Below the pieces are notes generated by a model. It saw only the letters and a list, made by a program, of their open reading frames with translations. It made no database searches and had not been told where the DNA came from. The position numbers and the translations under genes were made by a program. From positions 20,667,913 to 20,731,912 of the forward strand of contig CM022673.1 of the NCBI GenBank assembly GCA_012295275.1: DNA of 64,000 nucleotides, read 5' to 3'. Origin of the DNA: Chrysomallon squamiferum. Lineage: Eukaryota > Mollusca > Gastropoda > Neomphalida > Peltospiridae. Positions 13,721-36,484 of the stretch are shown here, in pieces; positions within the stretch are counted from its first letter, which is position 1; each line of letters starts with the position of its first letter.

Positions 13721-15704
13721 ATATATATGTATGAACTGTTTTGAAAACATTAAAATCACTATAGTAATCCAAATAATTAACGACTGTTTATTAAATATAT
13801 TGTCAAACAGCAGTTGCTATCAGATCTTATAATCTTGATATGTGATGCCAGTTAAACTAAAGTATTTTTTTCCTTAACAAGAAAAAAAACAAAACAAAAA
13901 AAAAAAAAAAAAAAAGAGAATAAAAAGAAAAAGAAAAAAGAAACAAACGACCTAATAAAATGAAATAAATAAAAGACTAATGATCTTTTCAAATTACTTC
14001 ATTTTTTACATTTATTCATCTTTTAAAATTATTATATTTTTCTATTTAAGGTAATCATTATAAATAGGTCTCATAAAGAGATAGTCAGATGCCCTCAGAC
14101 GTATGTAAATACAATGATCTTGAAATGAATACTCAGTGAGAAAACAACCATTAGTCATGTCTTGTCTACACGTTATCTTTAACATGTCAACGTAAACAAT
14201 ATTTTCACGTAGCTATATATTATAAACCAGTTATATATTACTGGTTCATTGCCCTTCGCTGTTGCGCTAACGGTATCTGTCACTGAACAGTCATTACAGA
14301 ATTAAAATCTTATATTAATAAGTGTAGTAGTAATAACAATACCTGAAATCCTTGGATTAAATATTTGGTTGATGCGTTTAACGTTTCAAATACGATAGCA
14401 GAGCATATCCAATGTGGTCACTTAATACGTGAGCCAAATATATATATATGAGTGTGTGTGTGGTTCTTGGCCGTTTGGCAAGCTTGATTATTTTTAGTTC
14501 TGTACAAATATTCCTTTTAATTTTTTATCCTCCGTTACAGAATTTTTCTCGCGTTAGCCCCAGGAGTATGTCTACCACTGCTTGAAATCCTCTGAAGTAA
14601 AGAATAAGAAAACTGCCTTACTTTGACGGTAGCCGTTTAGATGATTAAATATGTCAAATAAATTATAAATAAGGAAGCTCGCAGAGATCTGTTATCTACA
14701 AATCATTTTGATTTAGCTTTGGCTACCTCTCATCAAGTCTTTTTTTGATATAGGGTAATGTTACAGACGAACTGCTCGATCAACAGCAAGAAGTAAAAAC
14801 CAACAAATGAACAAACAAAGCAACAAATATGTTTTTTCTTGTTGGAAATTCACTTAAATCTTGCTATTGTAGGTATCATATTGTTTTGTTTTTACTTTAA
14901 AATACCACTGTTCTTTCCACATATTTTAAAACATGTGAAACTTTGAAAATAAACTTGCTCTGCAGTGATACATTCTCTGGATGTGTCTGTGTATTTCGAT
15001 ATGTGTTTATTAATGATACAATATTAGGTGTATGCTGTGTGCATTCGTCAAGGTGATGCTATGGTATTTGTACGTGTATTCGTATATGTTTGTATTTCTG
15101 GGAACGATGTCCGTAAACGGGGACGTAAGACTACAGCATCAACCACATCACGAAACTGACGCCACCGCCTTTTGCAGATTAAGATTTCTCCTGGTCTGCG
15201 AATTAGTGAAACGCTATAACACTGATTTATTCTGGGTAATCAGTATGTGCAGCCTTGACTGAACTCGTTGAGATTACTGGGAATAACATAATATTGTTCA
15301 CTTATTGCCGGAATCCCAGTGCACAAATACAAACCCACCCACTAATTTATGAGATTATACTGAATATCCTTTTCAACCTGCAGCTGAACTCCATTTTCCA
15401 TGTATCAACAATGATTATACAATTATACATACACATGTTAATGCATAAACACAACTGGAATTCAGCAAATATATATAAACAATACAAATACATAAAAAAC
15501 ATGAAGCTATTCAATTATGATTTTCATCGATTAATGTTTTCTCCAGGGTATTACTATAGTTAAGTTAGAATAAGAACGAATTCTTGATCACCAAAAAAAA
15601 AAAAAAAAAAAAAGAAGAAGAAATATATATATTTTGTGTATGGCAGTTTGAATTTGTAGTTCACACATTAAAAGCTGAAACAACTCCTGAAACGAGAGGT
15701 TGTA

Positions 15705-15705
<1 letters not shown>

Positions 15706-15795
<90 letters not shown>
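15706..15795. repeat. (GA)n microsatellite, about 90 bp
   Basis: An uninterrupted GA tract. The long frames of RE or LS repeats across it are translation artefacts. Confidence 0.97.
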
Positions 15796-15801
<6 letters not shown>

Positions 15802-16529
15802 AAACGTTGACCACATTATTGTAGAATGTTTTTCTCATCCTATTTTCTTTTTCACTTCTTTTTTTAAAGAAAACAACAACAAAAACAAAAATAAACAAAT
15901 AGACAAAACAAAAGAAAACAAAAGTACAGTAAATAAATAAATAAATAAATAATAAAAACGTAAGAAACGGTTGTTATATAATTATTTCAATAAATGGTTT
16001 TTGGTATTTGTTTTTGTAATATAACCTCCTAGGCTAACATATAAAACACAAACTGAACTATATAAATAAATATATTTGATTAATATTCGGATGCAGAAAA
16101 CTGAAACAGAAAATGTGTGACATACATACTATACTGTAAATGGAATTAAAACAAATAACGTGGTAACATCTGAAATCACGGGCTCAAGAGGGTAGAAAAT
16201 AAATAACATACTCTTCGTGACAGCTATATTAATCATTCATAAATATTATCGCCCCCGTCTCTATCGCTATGCTGGTTGCTGGGGAGAGTCATGAGCCTTT
16301 GCTTGCCTTAATCAAAAGTGATAGAAACCAAAAAGGTCGCCTGATGCTACTTTAGTCTTAAATCCTTAATGAGGTTGCGAAATAATCCTATTCTTGTAAA
16401 ATCCAAACAAAAGTAGAGATTACGTTTTTCTTGTTGATTGAACTAATAATGTATGGAATCTATGTAATAACTTAATCTACTTTTTTTTTCTTACTTTTAT
16501 TTTTAAAACTCTTGTGTAGCATTTCGCCG

Positions 16530-16691
16530 GAACTGGAAGTGACAGTGCGAGCACGTGACCTGTTGCTTGGATACGGTTGTCGGGGCATACTGGTATAGCA
16601 GACGACATCACTATTTCGATTGAGTATAAATTGTCAACGTATTGACATCTGTTGTATGTTTACTTCTCTCTCAAGTTAAACAGAGGCAACA
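16530..16691 (+). promoter_or_regulatory. Tektin gene proximal region: ETS, E-box, degenerate X-box, TATA, acceptor
   Basis: GGAAGTGA (about 16535), CACGTG (16552-16557), GTTGCTTGGATAC (16562-16574; one mismatch to the X-box consensus) and TATAAA (16625-16630) precede the start codon at 16692. A textbook 3' splice site (tttacttctctctcaag) ends at 16675. The region can therefore be read either as a promoter with its own start near 16655 or as an intron end receiving an upstream 5' UTR exon; both may occur. Transcript ends would decide. Confidence 0.5.
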
Positions 16692-26692
<10,001 letters not shown>

Positions 26693-28800
26693 GCGGTCAT
26701 TTTTCTAAAAATTATTAACTGTTTTTTTTTTTATTTTTTTTTTTTTTTTATATTGTTTACTTTATTTTTTAATTTTGGAAATATCTTTATCTTATTAATT
26801 GTTTTCATTGTTTCTTCTTTTTCAAACTGAACATTTGATTTCATTAACTTGTAACACTATTTAATAACCAGAATACGCGATGACGTAAATAGTTTACTGT
26901 TATGCAGATATAGAAAATGGACAAGAAACAAACAACTGAATGACTGCATAACTTATATGAATATATATATCGTGAAGCTTATTTATCTTTTACTTTTTGC
27001 AATGATTGAAGTGTGATCTCTGTTAGACTATTCCAGAAAGCAAACAGACATGCTAGGTTTTCGTTTTGTAAAAATATCGTTGTAGTTAAGAAAAAGGTAA
27101 ACAATGTTTTTGTTTTCGGATTTTAGTAGCACTATATTTATGACTGTGTGTGTGTGTGTGTGTGTGTTTTCTTATTAATAATAAATTCATGAGAATATTA
27201 GAAATTTAATATTCACTATGATTTTTTTTTTTCTGATCTATTGCTCACAGGCGGTGTAATTATTTTAAAAGTCTGGCCCAGATGAGTGTAATTACTAGTT
27301 CTTGCCAATTATAACAGTCAGTATTACAATAATACGTTTTTCTTAGTGTTTTCTCCTGGTGCTGTGAGAGAGACTTTTCTATTTATCATCATTTTTTTCT
27401 ACTGTTGTTTATTAATCACACTGAATTTTTGTAAATTTAATTTTTTTTTTTTTTTTTTTTTTTTTTTGACACTTGATTGCTGTGATATATTTGTACAGTA
27501 TTATTTGGAAGACATAGCTTTAACAATTTCGTATTATTTACTTATATTCTAAACGGTCCAAGATTCGTTTGATACTTAGCACTAAGGGACAGAAACTGTC
27601 GTAGATGGATGCATGGCCCTTATTTTAAATTTATTTAATTAGTGCAAAACCTTATATTCCGATAAACAAGTTAGAGAATCATTTGTTTTCAGTCCAAAAA
27701 TAAATGTTTTGCCTCCCGTACTGTCTAGAGGGGAAAGTCATATAGTTGCTAGGTATCAGCGAAAATACGAAAGATATTTAGAAACATCTTTGTAACATTT
27801 TCGATTTCTATTCTTATAGACACTTTTTGCAATACGCCGGAATCTTGTCAGACTTTTATATATCTTTATATATTTGGCTAGTATTAACAAATTTTGTAGA
27901 TTTTTATTGTACATTCCATTTTTTCATTTTTAACTATTTATCGGCGGTGTTTACCTTTATGTGTCACTGCTTGATAAACATGTACTTATTTATTATATAG
28001 AAACACAAATCTAAATAATTATATATATATATATCTAAATATACACATAATTATAATATATATACTTTTTAATTTCCGGCGTGTATGCGCAAAATCTAAT
28101 TTTACTTTAAAACCATATCAGTATTATTAGAATCTATTGTGTTAAGTAGATTTATTTATTTATTTATTATTATTATTATTATAATTTTTTTTTTTAGAGG
28201 AATGCATGTGGAACTTATTTTTGATTTTTGCTTGTGTTTTTTTTTTTTTTTTTTTTCAGAATGTAACTTGTACACAAACTTTTTCGTTAGTTCCAAATTT
28301 TCGTTAAGGATCTTTAAGAAATGAATCAGATTATTTACTCCAATCCAGTAAAATAATAAAAATTAATAATAATTATATTTAATTTGAATGAAATATAAAA
28401 ATTTAATTTCAAATTTTTATAATCAAATATTATATTCTTTTAATGGTCCACTGGCCTAATTTTCTAATTAATAAGGAAAGAAATAAGTAATATTAATAAA
28501 ATGTAACATCAATTCTAAATGCTATAAAATGTATTGTAGTATTAAAAAGTCAAATTAAAAACAATTAAGAAATTGAAAATTAAGAAATATACACTTTAAG
28601 CTTGTTTTGTATATATGAGTGTGCGTTTTAATTTTGTTAATACAGGTTCCAGACTTACCATGCATTTATGCTTCTAGTGTAGTATTTCGCACAATAAATT
28701 TTTCGTTCACATTTTACTTGTTATTATTATTTCCCAGTTTTCATTATAACAAAGCATCATGTTTGTTGTAGATTTAAAAACAACAATACGATAATAATAG
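26693..28800. other. Tektin 3' UTR and intergenic sequence, no gene seen
   Basis: T-rich and AT-rich sequence with a (GT)n run near 27146-27168 and T-tracts near 27440 and 28240. The small open frames are runs of F, L and I from these tracts. I saw no clear exon. Confidence 0.65.
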
Positions 28801-28805
28801 TATTT

Positions 28806-28807
<2 letters not shown>

Positions 28808-28890
<83 letters not shown>

Positions 28891-28955
28891 GTCTCTTACT
28901 TTCTGTCTCTCTCTCTAGTCTCTTACTTTCTGTCTCTCTCTCTAGTCTCTTACTT

Positions 28956-29046
<91 letters not shown>
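28808..29046. repeat. (CT)n array containing a 27-bp tandem repeat
   Basis: Two long CT tracts flank three near-identical copies of a 27-bp unit, TAGTCTCTTACTTTCTG plus CT repeats (about 28889-28962). The minus-strand frame of repeated RERE and ESKRLERET is an artefact of this array. Confidence 0.95.
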
Positions 29047-29050
<4 letters not shown>

Positions 29051-29879
29051 GTCTGTCGCTATCTCTTCACATTCTCTCATTCTCTCATATTAACACCTTG
29101 ATTTAAAATAGCTGACCTCATGGTACCACGATAATGCTAAATAGAAGTACAGAAGACATATTTATATAAAACTTTAAAAGTATTCTATTTATTTATATAT
29201 TTATTTTATTTTATTTATTTTTATTCATTCATTCATCCATTCTAAATTCAAAACAGATGATACAAAAGTTTATTCTTTTGACTTTTTATTTATATATCTG
29301 ATAAGTATTAAAAAGAGGCCCTAACTAGTAATATGCTGTTAGCTGTTACAAGCAATTATGTAACAGTATTTTTTCATATCTACTCATGAAGGTGACGGTT
29401 ACACCTTTAAAAATAATCTGCAACATCAAATAGCGTTGTCTCTGAGCTTCTTTTTAATTCATTTTTGATCAAAAACTTTAAATGTTGCAGAGCTCACAAA
29501 AATGTCGTGGCTTTTTTCTTTTTTCTTTTTTCATAAAAGTATGGTTTTAATTTTTATCAGTCAGATTTATCAGTAATGTATATGTAAAAGTTGAAACTTT
29601 TCACTGAGATTAATAATTGCAAACTAATAGGTCAGATTTATAGTACTGAGCGTTTCAATCGCACAGTATTCCAGTTCATATCACGGTATATCCGTGACGT
29701 AACTTTGTGACATTAATATTAGAGAGTGTGCGCACATAGCCGAAATAATAGTAAAGCACATTCAACAAAAACTATCTTTCGATAAAATATTTTCTGAATA
29801 ATTATAATAAAAAGGTCATGTTAAAATTCCTTGTTGTTTACTGTTTGCTGTAAAGGTAATAATAATAATCGACAACAAT

Positions 29880-30158
29880 CCCAGCTGACGTCATTAACAA
29901 TCTGATGACGTCAGGTGGAAACTTCTCTGCATGTAGTGTGTTATGGGGGATGCATGCTACGTATCCGCCATTGTTTCCTCTCCTGAAAGAATCTCCAGCA
30001 ACATAAGTTCACAATACAATCGCAAGATCAACACATATCGGTTTCATCAGTTTGGGCAGTTTGTATATCGATAATCGTTCAGTCAGTAAATGAATTACAA
30101 TAGACGTCGATAATAATAACGTTCTGAAAATTTACAGAAATTTCCCATTCCTTGCAAA
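29880..30158 (+). promoter_or_regulatory. Promoter of the half-tektin gene with two phased CREs
   Basis: Two perfect TGACGTCA palindromes at 29886-29893 and 29906-29913, start to start 20 bp, so both face the same side of the helix. A CCATTGTTTCC Sox-like word lies at about 29970. The start codon is 245 bp downstream. CREB/CREM sites control many sperm genes in vertebrates; whether this holds here is inference. Confidence 0.5.
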
Positions 30159-30753
30159 ATGAATCAGACTAGCAAGGAGACTGATCCTAATAAAAAATAT
30201 GTTGTGTATCGCAGGAAAAAAAGTGTGACGTTTAATAACAACACAGGATTAAACAGCAGAGTACCAAGCAGCGAAAACGTTAACAGGTTCGTTTCTCTGA
30301 ACAGAGTGATATCCTATTTGTTTGTCTATGGATGCATAGGATTTATGAAACATGCATGTTTATAAAATATAATAGCTGACAGATATTTTATAGTAGTGGA
30401 CATGCACAGCCTGCTCGGAACATATATATGTACATAACTTAGCTTCACATTAACTCGAAAAACGTGACTGACTATCTGTGTTTGGGAGAGGATAAGTAAT
30501 TAATTAATGTATACTAAGAATGCTTTAGGTATTTCCCTGTGGTAGATAAATATTTGTAAATACAGGTCCGACCACTTTCTTCTTCTTCGTCTTCTTAATA
30601 AATTATTTTTATAATAACAAAAACTTATTATTGTTGTTGTTGTTGTTGTTGATTAAAGATTTCAGACATCTGAGACGCCTAGGAAATTATTTAATTATAA
30701 ATGTAAAAAAAAAAAACTTCTGTTAAAATTAGAATATCTCTGAAGCTGTCTAT

Positions 30754-30790
<37 letters not shown>

Positions 30791-31856
30791 AGATACAGCA
30801 GCCCTTCATTGCAGGCCATGAAAAGTGAATCCACGAATCATCTACATGTTCCGAAAATAAAAAAATTATCGAAGCGAAACAGCTATACAGCTAACGACAG
30901 AAAATTATCTGTTGAATCCGTCGAAAGCAGGTGCTTTTTTATTTGACATACATCAGTATGCTATTTAGTCTCTACAACAGTTATTTACTTATCGGTTAAT
31001 AGATTTGAAACAAGTCATAACAGAACGCTCGTCTGACCTGCGATGGTTCCGTGGTTCCAACCTTTTCAATTAGTCATTGCAGCTTTTTCTTGTAGCCGTC
31101 ATTACTCTGACCTCTTTATTAAAATATTACTTTTGAAACAACAATTAGAAACATTTTCATTACTATTTTTGTCTTGTACATACTCAGATACAGTATTACT
31201 TCGCTGAAAGCTGAACTTACAAATGTACCTACTATATCGGGACGATCCAACGTATCACGGAAGAATCACAGCAAGCAATCAGAAACTGATATCAGACCGG
31301 TGAAGGAAACTCTGGAAACCAGGTGAGTCTTATCTAACACAGGGTTTTTGCACTGCAGTGTCTCTAATATCTATAATAACCATTAAAAGTGATGATTTAT
31401 TTTAAAGTTTCTACTCAAAAAATGTTAAAAGCTATTTTTCATTCAGGATATTTTCTTTCTTTCTTTCTTTCTATTTCTGTTTTTCTTCTTTCCATTCTTT
31501 CTTCTTTTCTTCTTTGTCTTTCATCTTTCGCAGAAAGAATAAAGAAATCTCAGTGGATGAGACGCCGTTTGAAACAAAACACAGTGTTGAAGATGAAGAT
31601 TCTCAGGGAAGTTTGCATCACCAGACATTGTGTTCTGGAAGACATGCCGTGGAAACACTGGATGACATGTAAATTGGCTTAAATTTCTTTTTACTGACAG
31701 TACACTGTTACACATTTTAGGTGTGAACCCATTGTTAAGAAAGGAATTTAATCATTATTGTTGACATAATTTTATAGTATTCAGTGATTTAAAGTATATT
31801 AAATAAATAACAATAATAAATAGAAAATGCCACGTAACACCAATTTCTTATATATA

Positions 31857-31945
<89 letters not shown>

Positions 31946-34426
31946 TTACAAATACATCAGTCTTTTATATAAAAGGTTAGATTTATTTATTATAAGTTCA
32001 GAGTATGTATATAATAGCCATTGTTCGTAAAATTATGAATTGATTTATAATAGAAAAAATAGAAAATACAGAATGAATTAAAATTAATTGTGACAGTTAG
32101 ATGATAAACTATAAGTTAAAGAATATATTTGTATTTAAAGGATGATAGAAAATGAAATAACATTAAAAAAAAAAAAAAAAAAAAACAAAAAACAAACAGT
32201 ATAAAGTTGAAATTATCGTTGTAAAATGTGATATGAAATATTGCATAATCTTTAATAGTCAAACAGAATTAATATAATATTTATTAAATATTATTTCTGT
32301 ATCACTAGTTATCAAAATCAGAATAATCGTCGGCGTCTATATAGTTTCAGAACGCGCCATGTTCCAATGGTCGATGAAGAAACAAATTTAAAAGGTGATG
32401 GAGAAATAAACTCTGAAGATTTCAACACGTACGTTTTTCAGTAGTCGTGTCAGATAGTCTGCATATTGTGTGTACTATAACAGACAGTGCATGTTGATGC
32501 CTGTAAACAGATTATTTTAATGTTGTAAAATATTTATTTATTTATTTATTTATTTAAATATTTATTCATTAAATACAGTTTTCTTTATTTTTTCTCTTTT
32601 TTTTAAATTATTTTTATTTTTATTATTATTTTTTTTTTTCTTGAGAAACGGACTTCCACTGCTGAACTGATTATTAAATATTGGTATTCATTTATTATGC
32701 TACTTTTTAAGAAATAATTAATTCTTGACTCCAGTTTTTTAATGTTTATTTTCTTTCAGGGACGCAGACCCGGGTCCGCTGTGTGCTGACACCAGCCACA
32801 CTGTCAACATGTCCACGATACTCAGAGAAGCCTCGCAACATCTCCGCGAGGAGATCGAGAGCTGCCTCAGGTCGTGCTTCGCCGAGATGCTGCACAACTT
32901 TAACGTCGTCAACAACGCCTTCGATATGAGAATCAGAGAGACAGTTGATGCCCGCAACAAAATGGAGTTCCACTTTAAAAAGGTAAGTACATTTACAGGT
33001 TGTCAGTGTTAGGATAAACAATTTGATTCTACAGAATTACAAACTGCTGATATTCTAAATGCCTAAACCTCAGTCGACAATAAAAGAAACTATGTATAAA
33101 TATATATATATATTTACGAACCTTTTGTAATATGACAGCACCTTCCTAAGAATTTGAAGAACTGATATATGATTGTATGGACCTGTTATATAGTAATATA
33201 TAATATATATTTAGCGCTTACAAATAAATAATTGTGATAATAAGTATTACTAAAAATATATATATATAAACAGTAATAAGCGGGCAATAACAGACAAGCA
33301 TTTATTCAATAAATTTTAGGTATTATATTATATATTAATAAAGGATAACTAACCCCACAGGTCCATACAGTCATAAGTCAGCTCTTCGAAATCTTTGGAA
33401 GGTGTTGTCGTGTTACCAAAGTTTCATATGAAGAATTAAAAACAATTACATTGAGGTACATGTATGTAAAAATGGTTATTAGTTCGTACTTTCTTTTAAA
33501 GACTAAGTCATAACTTTCTTTTATGTCGATTATTAAATTTACTTTAAAAAAAGAAAAAAAAAATCATTTCACCTTTCTCTACCAGATTGTACAAGAGATC
33601 TTCGACATGGAGATGAATATTCAGAGTTTAAATGAAGCAATTCAAACCACCGAACAGCGAATGAAGAAACTAAGACGTGCCTGGAGGAAAGGTGTAGTAA
33701 CAACAACGTGAACGTCTCTCACAGTGACGTGAATGATTTGTAAGATTTTTGTCTTATTGTTTTTATCAAGTAAATAGTTTAACATCATCCTTGTATCTTC
33801 GTTGAATGTGATCTTATTTAGAAATCATTTTATTAACTGTTGCAGGCATAATATAAATTTTTAGTGCAAAATCAGCTACTGCTATAGCTGCTGCTGATGC
33901 TGCTAATGATGATGACAATGATCTGATGTTACCACTGGGGCTACTATCATCACGATATTTCTATCTGTTTTTTTATGACTTTTAACTGTTGAAAATGAAA
34001 TGGGTTCAGATTAAACTTTCAGTAATGTTTTCATTATTATTTTTAATACGCACAGCTGGACGGAAACAAGATGGCAGTGTAGTAATTCCTGCTATCCTGA
34101 TTTAATTATATTTATATGTATATATATATATATATATAGTCATTCTGTTTTTCTTTATTCTCAGTTTGCATTCTGAGCTGAACGAATTGCGCCAGTCACT
34201 TACAATTCTGAAAGAAAAACTGAAGAGTTCGGAACTCAGTCTGGACAGACTTCAAAATATCAGAAGTAAACTGGAGAAAGATATCGCCATTAAGAATACC
34301 AGCATCAAGATCGACTTGCAGACATGTATGGGCATGCGTCAAAAGTTCCCCATGGAAATCAGAATTGGGTCAGAAATAAAAATACTGGATGATAGTAATC
34401 AGAATAATTACATACGTATAATGTAA
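30159..34426 (+). CDS. Half-tektin gene: novel N-terminus on the tektin C-terminal half, frameshifted in one exon
   Basis: Exons 30159-30286, 30793-30930, 31188-31322, 31534-31668, 32309-32428, 32760-32982, 33586-33739, 34165-34426, all with GT-AG borders and agreeing phases up to 32982. Exons 1-5 encode about 220 polar, basic, Ser/Asn/Lys-rich residues with no family I recognise, probably disordered. The last three exons align with the last three of the upstream tektin gene: the 223-nt exon is identical in length (RLRGEIDSCLRACANEMW against HLREEIESCLRSCFAEML), and the final exon shares KEKLKSSELSLDRL and CMGMRQKFPME. The whole N-terminal coil of tektin is missing. Exon 7 is 154 nt instead of 155, so the frame shifts near 33677 and stops at 33709-33711, giving 334 aa. 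The conserved tektin nonapeptide is decayed there even in the original frame. With the 95-nt exon 33361-33455 instead of exon 7, the frame runs to 34426 (411 aa). It could be a diverging functional gene, an early pseudogene, or carry a base-call error. Confidence 0.78.
31859..31940. repeat. (CT)n microsatellite in half-tektin intron 4
   Basis: About 82 nt of uninterrupted CT between exons 31534-31668 and 32309-32428. Confidence 0.97.
33361..33455 (+). other. Candidate alternative exon (95 nt) in the half-tektin gene
   Basis: Starts after taaccccacag and ends at TTGAG|gtacat. Open in phase 0 and leaving in phase 2, exactly what the flanking exons 32760-32982 and 34165-34426 need. It encodes 31 full codons, starting VHTVISQLFEIFGRCC. 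Joining it to exon 33586-33739 instead would give a quick stop, so the two would be mutually exclusive. The acceptor is only moderate and the peptide is not clearly tektin. Confidence 0.4.
33677..33678 (+). other. 1-nt deletion (frameshift) in tektin-type exon 7
   Basis: Against the paralogous exon 25867-26021, codons up to MKKLR align in one frame. From CLEER onward (paralog RLDER) they align in the next frame, one nucleotide short. The site is not in a homopolymer, which makes a base-call slip less likely but does not exclude it. Confidence 0.7.
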
Positions 34427-34450
34427 ATAATTGAAATGCGGATTGATTAT

Positions 34451-34566
34451 GTTTTTAGTTATGTAGAAATTATGTTCTTAATTATAAGAAATTATGTTCT
34501 TAATTATGTAGAAATTATGTTCTTAATTATGTAGAAATTATGTTCTTAATTATGTGGAAATTATGT
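34451..34566. repeat. Minisatellite, 23-bp unit
   Basis: Four to five copies of TTATGTTCTTAATTATGTAG plus AAA, the outer copies shortened or changed, just after the half-tektin stop codon. Confidence 0.85.
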
Positions 34567-35850
34567 TTTTGATTATTTCACTTAGATACGAAAACGCAGT
34601 GCAATAACAGTTTTATTTGGTTATTAGTTTAGTTATGTTGTTGACATTTGATATAAGCAATTAAAATCAGTAATGTATACATAATACGTAATATTATTAA
34701 ATGGAAGTCAATAATAATGCTAAAATAATAATTACGAGGTTTATAATCATTGTACAGAATAATGTACTATAATGCTGAAATATTTATTAGTTTGGTTTTT
34801 GTTAAATATAACTAAAAGAAAATTTAAATTATCAATGAATTATAATTGTCAAATATTTATTATTTTTCCTTTTGTTAAATATAACAATAAAGTAAATTTA
34901 AATTACTGTAGAAGTAGAAATATTAATTTATTGTTGTCTTCTTCATTTTATTTTAATTTGAAAAAGAATCAAACAAAAACAAAATTATGCTCTTGCTGAT
35001 TAAATTAAATTGTAATTTAGCAATAACTAGTTTGTAGTTATTATTTTTATTTTTTGTTGCGATCTGACTTTATTATTGTTTTGCAAGCTGTGGTTTAGGG
35101 CGGACCTTGATTGTGAACTGTGTCAAGGGATATTTTAGTAATCAAAGCACTACTTGGATGGATGACGTTATAAATAGTTTATGAAGATTTTTTCCAAGGG
35201 CTATTCTTGGTCAAGTAGGCCTGTTTGAATAGCAGTTACTTTCTTTTTACTCAACATGTAAGATCACCTTCTTTCTTTCCTTCATCTAGATCATCTTCGT
35301 ATTATTATTATTTCATAAAAATCTCAACAAAGACTTTACTTGGCGCCACATTTAATTATTTTTAACGATTACTTTCGGTTTTATTCGAAGAAAAGAGTTG
35401 TTTCCCTTTGAACGTTTTTTTTTTAGTGAAAAAAAAAAGAATAAAAAAGTAACCATATTTTCATGGAAAGAGAAACTTGAGCATAAACGAAGGCTCATCC
35501 GTCGTTATATTTGGTGCATTAAATCATCAACATTTTGCAGGAATAACTCGAAAACATCACAGAATACAGCTCTGTAAATATTATCGCTAACGATGTTTTC
35601 ACGGCAGGGAGAATACAAAAAGTTATAAAGATGAAGGATATATTATAGTGCAGCTGACAACCAAGATCACGCAACGATCATTTCAAAACTACTCGCTATA
35701 CAATACCTGGTACCAAGATATTTATCAATCTTTATTTTTTAATTTCACTTCATGTTTTCTCAACCTGCAAGTTTATTATAGTTAATTATTCCACTTTTCT
35801 ATAATAATAATTTTAAAAATTAAAAAATAAAAAATAAAAATAAACTAAAC

Positions 35851-35907
<57 letters not shown>

Positions 35908-36437
35908 ATGAAATAAAATAAAATAAAATAAAATAAAATAAAATAAAATAAAATAAAAATGATTATTTTTGAAAATAATAAAATAATAAAGAATAATAAA
36001 GAAAAAATAAAAAGAATAACAAAAAGTAAAAACTGGATTTACCCATCTAAAACATGTGAACTGTTCTTTGATTATAGGACAACCACAGGACTGTATTTAT
36101 TTCTGGAACATGCTCGTCCTGATAATCCTTTTATTTATTGCAAGATTGTCTTGGTTTCCTTCTGTGCTCTGAAAATCATTATTTTTTGTCTGTCAGGATG
36201 TTTGGGATGTTTTTTAATTATTTATTTACAGAATAGATTAAATCTTCGAAAGAAAAAAGAAAGTGTTTATTTGAAATAACCTACTGTATCTAGCATGTTG
36301 TAGATTATTATAGATTTCAAGGAAAAGAAGACTTTAAATAGGGAAATACACTGTATAATTATATTTATACTCCAAACAAATATAATAAATAGATAATAAT
36401 GTAAAATTCTTGCAAAGGTAGAAACAGTAATTAATTA

Positions 36438-36484
<47 letters not shown>

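Larger units (their letters stand above)
8335..16500. other. Long AT-rich noncoding stretch (intergenic or tektin first intron)
   Basis: No protein-like frame found. Contents: (CA)n 8936-8970; a less AT-rich patch at 9720-9840; further mixed-composition patches at 11540-11880 and 12400-12640 of unknown role; an ATT array and T-tract 12145-12285; a compound (CT)n(CA)n 13048-13137; (GTT)n 13690-13720; polyA near 13890 and 15595. An ATG with a 22-codon frame near 11760 (ATGGCCTTTACTTGCCG) has no other support. Confidence 0.6.

Noticed and set aside
28757-29080. 107-codon RE/ESKRLERET repeat protein
   Set aside because: It follows from the CT array and its 27-bp unit; no start context, promoter or splice support.
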